From: CAZUMJ01 sp964621605
GTDB lineage: Bacteria > Actinomycetota > Acidimicrobiia > Acidimicrobiales > Iamiaceae
NCBI GenBank assembly: GCA_964621605.1
Contig: CAZUMJ010000001.1
Location: forward strand, 90,953-154,952
Direction: 5' to 3'
Length of the DNA stretch: 64,000 nucleotides
The first letter of the stretch is position 1. The number at the start of each line of letters is the position of its first letter. The notes under the pieces were generated by a model that searched no databases, had not been told where the DNA came from, and saw only the letters and a program-made list of their open reading frames with translations. This document shows positions 59,848 to 64,000 of this stretch, in pieces. Position numbers and translations under genes: made by a program.

Positions 59848-59914
59848 ATCCTTGCGGAAGCGATCGATGGCGTGTTTGCTACCGCCGCCTATTCCTTGCG
59901 AGTTGGAGACGGTT

Positions 59915-62900
59915 GTGTTGCGACACCCTGTAACGGTCGTGCTCGGAGTCTGCGCGGTATCGCTCATGTGTGCCGCCTCAGCGTGGTCCGCACCTGCCAC
60001 AAGCGGGGGGGGCTTGAGGGCCTAGCGGGGCCCGCGTCGCCGATGGTGCAGTCGGCCGAGACCTCGCTCGCGGTGCCCGGGCCAGCCGACCAGGTGAACC
60101 TTGGGGTCGGTGATGTGCTGGGTTCGCTGCCTGCCGGTGCGCGGGAGGTGTGCGCGGAGTCGTCGGCCGACCCGGTGTTGTCGAGCGGCGGGTTGGTGTA
60201 TCAGGGCGACGATGCACCCGATGTGCGCGACGAGTGGTGGGTGTGGCTTCCGGCAGGCGCGACGTTGTCCCTTCGGGGAAGGTGGCTGTTGTCAGGCGAC
60301 GACCAGATCGTGCACCGGTGGCCGGGCTCGACCGACACGCATGTCAACCGCGCACGACAGACGACGTTCGCGACGGACGCAACGAACGCGTCGGGCGCGT
60401 CGGGTTGGGTGAAGGTCGCGTTTTCCGAGTCCGAAGGCCCGAATGCGGCGGTGGTGTTCGGGGTCGGTGTCGATCAGATGGACCCGACGCACACGTGTGC
60501 TCCGGCGGTCTCGGCCGGTGACCTCGTGGGGGGTGGAAGCCCGTCGAAGCCATGTGTGGTGTGCGCGCTTACCGCGGCGTTGCGACGCGTCGTCGACCCG
60601 GTCGACGTATTGACAGGAGCGTTCTCACATGCATGGGAAGACCTCGCGGTGCCGGCACGCGGCCCGGCGTTGGCGGCGGACCGTGTCTACGACTCGGGTG
60701 CTGCGGCTGCCGGCGCGGGTGGGGTGTTCGGTCTCGGCTGGTTCTCGTTGCTGGATGCCCATCTCGACCTGTCGGGTGTCGGGGGGCCGGATCCCGTCGT
60801 GCGCTGGGTGCAGGAGAACGGGTCGTCGGTGCTCTTCGGGCCTGATGGTTCGGGGGGTTGGGTCGCACCGGCCGATGTGCCGGTGACGCTGGTGCAGACG
60901 GGCGCTTCGTGGACGGCGACGCGTCGCGACGGCTCGGTGTTCACCTTCTCAGGTTCGTCGGGGTCGGCGACGCTGGTGTCGGTCGGCGACCGCGACGGGT
61001 ACGTGTTGTCGGTGAGTCGTTCGGCGACGTCGGTGACGTTGACCGCACATGATGCATCCGGCCCCTCCGCGGGCCCGTCGGCATCGCTGGTGTTCGGGCT
61101 CGGCGGCGCGGGGCGCGTGACTTCGGTGACCGATCCGGTGGGTCGGCAGGTGGTCTACCGCTATGACGGGGCGCGGTTGGCGTCGGTGTCTGCGTTGAGT
61201 TCGCCGGGGTCGGTGACCGACGCGACATTGGGGTGGCGCTACGGGTATGACGCGCCGGGCCGGATGGTGTCGTTCACCGACCCGGCAGGGTCGAAGGTCG
61301 TGAACCAATACGACGCGCAGGGAAGGGTGAGTGCCCAGTGGGATCCTGTCGCGGTCGCGGCGGCTGGTGGGTCGCCGACGGATGTGGCGACGGCTACGAG
61401 GATCTCGTACGCGTTCGCGGACCCGGCGCTCTTCTCGGGCGTGACGACGGTGACGACACCGGACGGCGCCGTGACCGAGAAGACGTTCGAGCGCGGCCAG
61501 TTGCTGCGCGAGGTGCGAAACGCCACGGACGCTGACCCCAACAAGGTGGCGGTCACCGAGTTCGGCTACGACCCGGCCACGGGCATGCCGAGCGTCGTCG
61601 TGGACCCGAATGGTGCGGTGAGCGTGTCGCAGTACACGCCGCAGGGCTGGCTGACAGACCGCATGGACGCGGCGGGCAGTCATTGGACCGCGTCGGGGTT
61701 CGACTCGTTCGGCAACGCGTCGACGGTGACCGACGAGGCCGGTCGGGTCACGTCGCGGACGTTCTCCGCGACCGGTGACGTGCTGAGCGAGTCGCGCCAA
61801 CTGGGCACCTCCACGCTCACCACCGCGTTCGAGCGTTCGTCGCCGAACCCCGATGATGTGACGAAGGTCGTGAGCCCCGATGGTTCCCATGTGGAGTTCA
61901 AGTACAACGCTGCGGGTCAGGTCGTGTCGACCACCACGCACGGTGTGGGGGGCGTGGATCAGGTCTCGACCACTGCCTATGACGCGGCTGGCCGGGTGGT
62001 GGCGGCGCGCACGCCGGCCGGGTTGGTGGCAGACCCCGCGGGGCGCCGTGGCCGCAGCGGGGCGGTCCTCGACGACGCCGGCAGCGTGATGGCGTCGGTG
62101 GGTGGCCGTGGCGGTGCGGTGGTCGACGGGTTCACGCGCGCCGATGGTGACCTTGGGGCGACCGAGACGGGCGAGGCCTGGTCGACGGTGGGCACGTGGG
62201 CGGTCTCGGGGCGACGCGCGGTCATGACCGCGCCTGCGCAGCCCGGCGATCCGGGGTTCGCCACGGTCGATCTGGGTGCGGCCGCCGCGAGCGGGTACGG
62301 CGCGCAGTTCGTTGTCACAGATCCGACGGCCTTCGGTGTCGGGCTGACGTTCGCGTACAAGGACCCGGCGAACTACTGGGCGCTCGAACAGGTTGACGCG
62401 TTCGGTGTCTGGGTGGTCGTGCGCGTCGTCGACGGGGTCGCCACCCAGATGACACCGAACGGGTTCGGGGCGTGTTGCGTGAACGGTGATCGGGTCACGG
62501 TGGCGGTCACGGGCACCTCGGTGGTGGTCGCGGGTGACCCTGCCGCCGGGGTGCAGTGGGCGGCGACCGACGCATCCTTGGCGGGTACGTCACGGATCGG
62601 TCTGGTGTCGCAGCTGCAGTCGTGGCGGCCGCCAGGGCAGGAGCAGGCGAGCCAGGACGGGTTCGTGGCGTTCACGGGTGGGTTCTTGGCGAACGCGTGG
62701 TTCGATCGTGATGGTCGGGTGGTGCGTTCCACGTCTCCGCCGAGCGGGCTTGGCGCCGCGGTTACCTCGACGGAGTACGACGCGGCGGGACGCGCGGTAT
62801 CGGTGACCGTCCCGAACGGTTCGGTGACTTCCACGGTGTACGACTCGATGGGTCGAGTTGTGGTGCAGCGTGACGCCGCGAACGTCGCCACGACCTACGC

Positions 62901-64000
62901 CTATGACGGGTTGGGCCGGGTCACGTCGGTGGCGCCACCGGCGCCGGTCGGGGTGACGTCCACGTCGTATGCGTGGGGGTCGGCTACGGCCCCGGTGGGT
63001 GATCCGGCGGCGAACGCGTCGGTGGTGACCACACGGCCCGATGGTGAGACGGTCACGACCCGAACCGACTTGTTGGGTCGGGCCGTGGCGGTCGACTACT
63101 CCGATGCTGCGACACCAGATGTGTCGTTGTCCTACAACGGAGTCGGGCAGCGGGTGTCGATGCGGACCGGTGCGGCGTCGCCGTCGACGTGGTCGTACAA
63201 CAGTTTGGGTGAACTGACCCGGTCCGAACGCAACGGCCAGGCAGTGGGGTACACCTACGACGCGTACGGTCGATTGTCGAAGCTCGACACGCCGGGGTCG
63301 TTGTACGTGACGCGTGAGTACGACGAAGATTCGGGGTTGTGGGTGGGGATGAAGGACGATGCTGGGCGCCATTTCGGGTTCGGGTATGACCCGGATGGGG
63401 CGTTGGCGTCGATCACCTACCCGAACGGGCTGGTGACGGCCCGCACGTTCGACGACGGGGGTGCGGTGGCGTCGGTGACGACGTCGGGCCCGCAGGGGGT
63501 GGTGGCGTCGTGGACGTACGGGCGGTCGGGCGCGGGTGCGTTGGGTTCGGTGTCGGTGTCTCCGGCGCCATCCGCACCGGGTGCGTTGGGTACCGATCAG
63601 TCGTTCGGGTACGACAGCGCGGGGCGCTTGGCGTCGGTGACGGACGCGACCGTCGCGGGTTACGGGGGTTCGTTCGGGTTCGATGCGGTGGGGAATCCGA
63701 CGCGGGTGGTGTCGGTGCCGGCAGGCTCGGTGTCGGGGTCGTTGCCGGTGACACGGTCGCAGGTGTTCGACGCGGCGGGGGAGTTGTGTTGGTCGGCGCC
63801 GGGCGTGGTCGGTGGTTCGTGTGGGGTGGTGCCTGCGGGTGCGACGAGCTACGGGTTCGATGTAGATGGGCAGCGCACGTCGGTGACGGGCCCGTCGGGA
63901 GCGGTGCAGGGCCTGTCGTTCGATGGTGCGGGGCGTCTGGTGGGGGTGTCTGGGTCGTCACCGGTGGGGTTCGGTGTGGATGGTGACGGGTTGCGGGTGT
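59915..64000 (+). CDS. Giant RHS/YD-repeat surface protein, frameshifted at a G tract, incomplete at the right edge
   Basis: GTG 59915 (GGAG upstream) opens a signal peptide (VTVVLGVCAVSLMCAASAWS), but this frame stops at TAG 60023-60025. The next frame is open from 59824 to the window end and encodes 1,300+ residues of secreted-type sequence. One extra G in the 8-G run at 60005-60012 would join the two. N-terminal region: wall-type beta domains. From about 60600: DVLTGAFSHAWEDLAVPARG is the RHS start, then many YD repeats such as YDAAGRVVA, YDGLGRVTSV and YDAYGRLSKL. A LamG-like beta-sandwich (about 62120-62700, FTRADGDLGATETGEAWSTV) is inserted among them. ATG 60043 could start a signal-less form. 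RHS shells encapsulate toxins or mediate contact; the C-terminal tip is outside the window. Confidence 0.72.
60005..60012 (+). repeat. Homopolymer G8 tract at the signal-peptide/RHS junction
   Basis: Eight consecutive G bases. With nine, the signal peptide frame would read straight into the RHS frame (the following codons are CTT GAG GGC CTA). Either a slipped-strand phase-variation tract or a sequencing/assembly indel. Confidence 0.7.

Noticed and set aside
59813..59914. Riboswitch in the leader of the RHS gene
   Set aside because: A short inverted repeat is present but none of the conserved cores of c-di-GMP or c-di-AMP riboswitches is visible.

Overview
The window is high-GC DNA with frequent GTG starts, tight ATGA/GTGA gene overlaps and about 55 supportable genes. 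The gene content points to a high-GC Gram-positive (Actinobacteria): a rex-led heme biosynthesis operon, a mycothiol-type glycosyltransferase (mshA), a mycofactocin-type short-chain dehydrogenase, an HtaA/HmuTUV heme-uptake locus and an RsiG-like c-di-GMP-binding protein. A deep lineage such as Acidimicrobiia is my best guess, but that is inference. Two 100-base N runs (3741-3840 and 36448-36547) show that this is a scaffolded draft, so small indels may be assembly errors.

Layout. 1-5.5 kb: heme acquisition and degradation (partial HtaA-domain protein, hmuV, hmuU, hmuT, a gapped surface protein with neocarzinostatin-like repeats, then divergent heme oxygenase and a DUF2470 protein), probably iron regulated. 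5.5-14.4 kb: a diguanylate cyclase and assorted enzymes (metallophosphoesterase, universal stress protein, cupin, DUF2804, phosphotriesterase-like hydrolase, beta-helix lipoprotein, alpha/beta hydrolase). 14.7-18 kb: a three-cupredoxin NirK-type copper protein and a secreted GH5 hydrolase. 18-28.8 kb: yggS, DUF2249, aldo-keto reductase, an Ada-AlkA fusion with ogt, a sulfatase, a mycofactocin-type SDR, an MBL-Rieske fusion, tRNA-Lys, a tandem USP protein and a carboxymuconolactone decarboxylase-like protein. 28.8-34.6 kb: a YhaO/YhaN-type nuclease-ATPase pair and a D,D-carboxypeptidase. 34.6-38.2 kb: a DksA/TraR protein and two acyltransferase-3 paralogs, the first broken. 38-44.2 kb: phosphatase, MoaD-like protein, a CdsA-like membrane protein, an RsiG-like protein, an XRE regulator, mshA, proC and YbjN. 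44.2-47.8 kb: an ABC exporter pair and an acyl-CoA synthetase.

47.8-59.8 kb is the tetrapyrrole block: rex (with a good Rex operator), a precorrin-2 dehydrogenase, hemA, hemC, a fused cobA-hemD, hemB and hemL, followed by zwf. It is interrupted by a reverse-strand hypothetical gene with a 24-bp tandem repeat and by an unusual intergenic repeat cluster. The window ends inside a very long RHS/YD-repeat surface protein gene. Its signal peptide is separated from the main frame by an 8-G tract, and a sigma28/WhiG-type promoter lies just upstream.

The most interesting possible link is c-di-GMP signalling. The window has a GGDEF enzyme, an RsiG-like protein carrying the E-x3-S-x2-R-x3-Q-x3-D motif, and a promoter of the class read by the sigma factor RsiG is known to hold, placed before a giant cell-surface gene. 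The sigma factor itself is not in the window.
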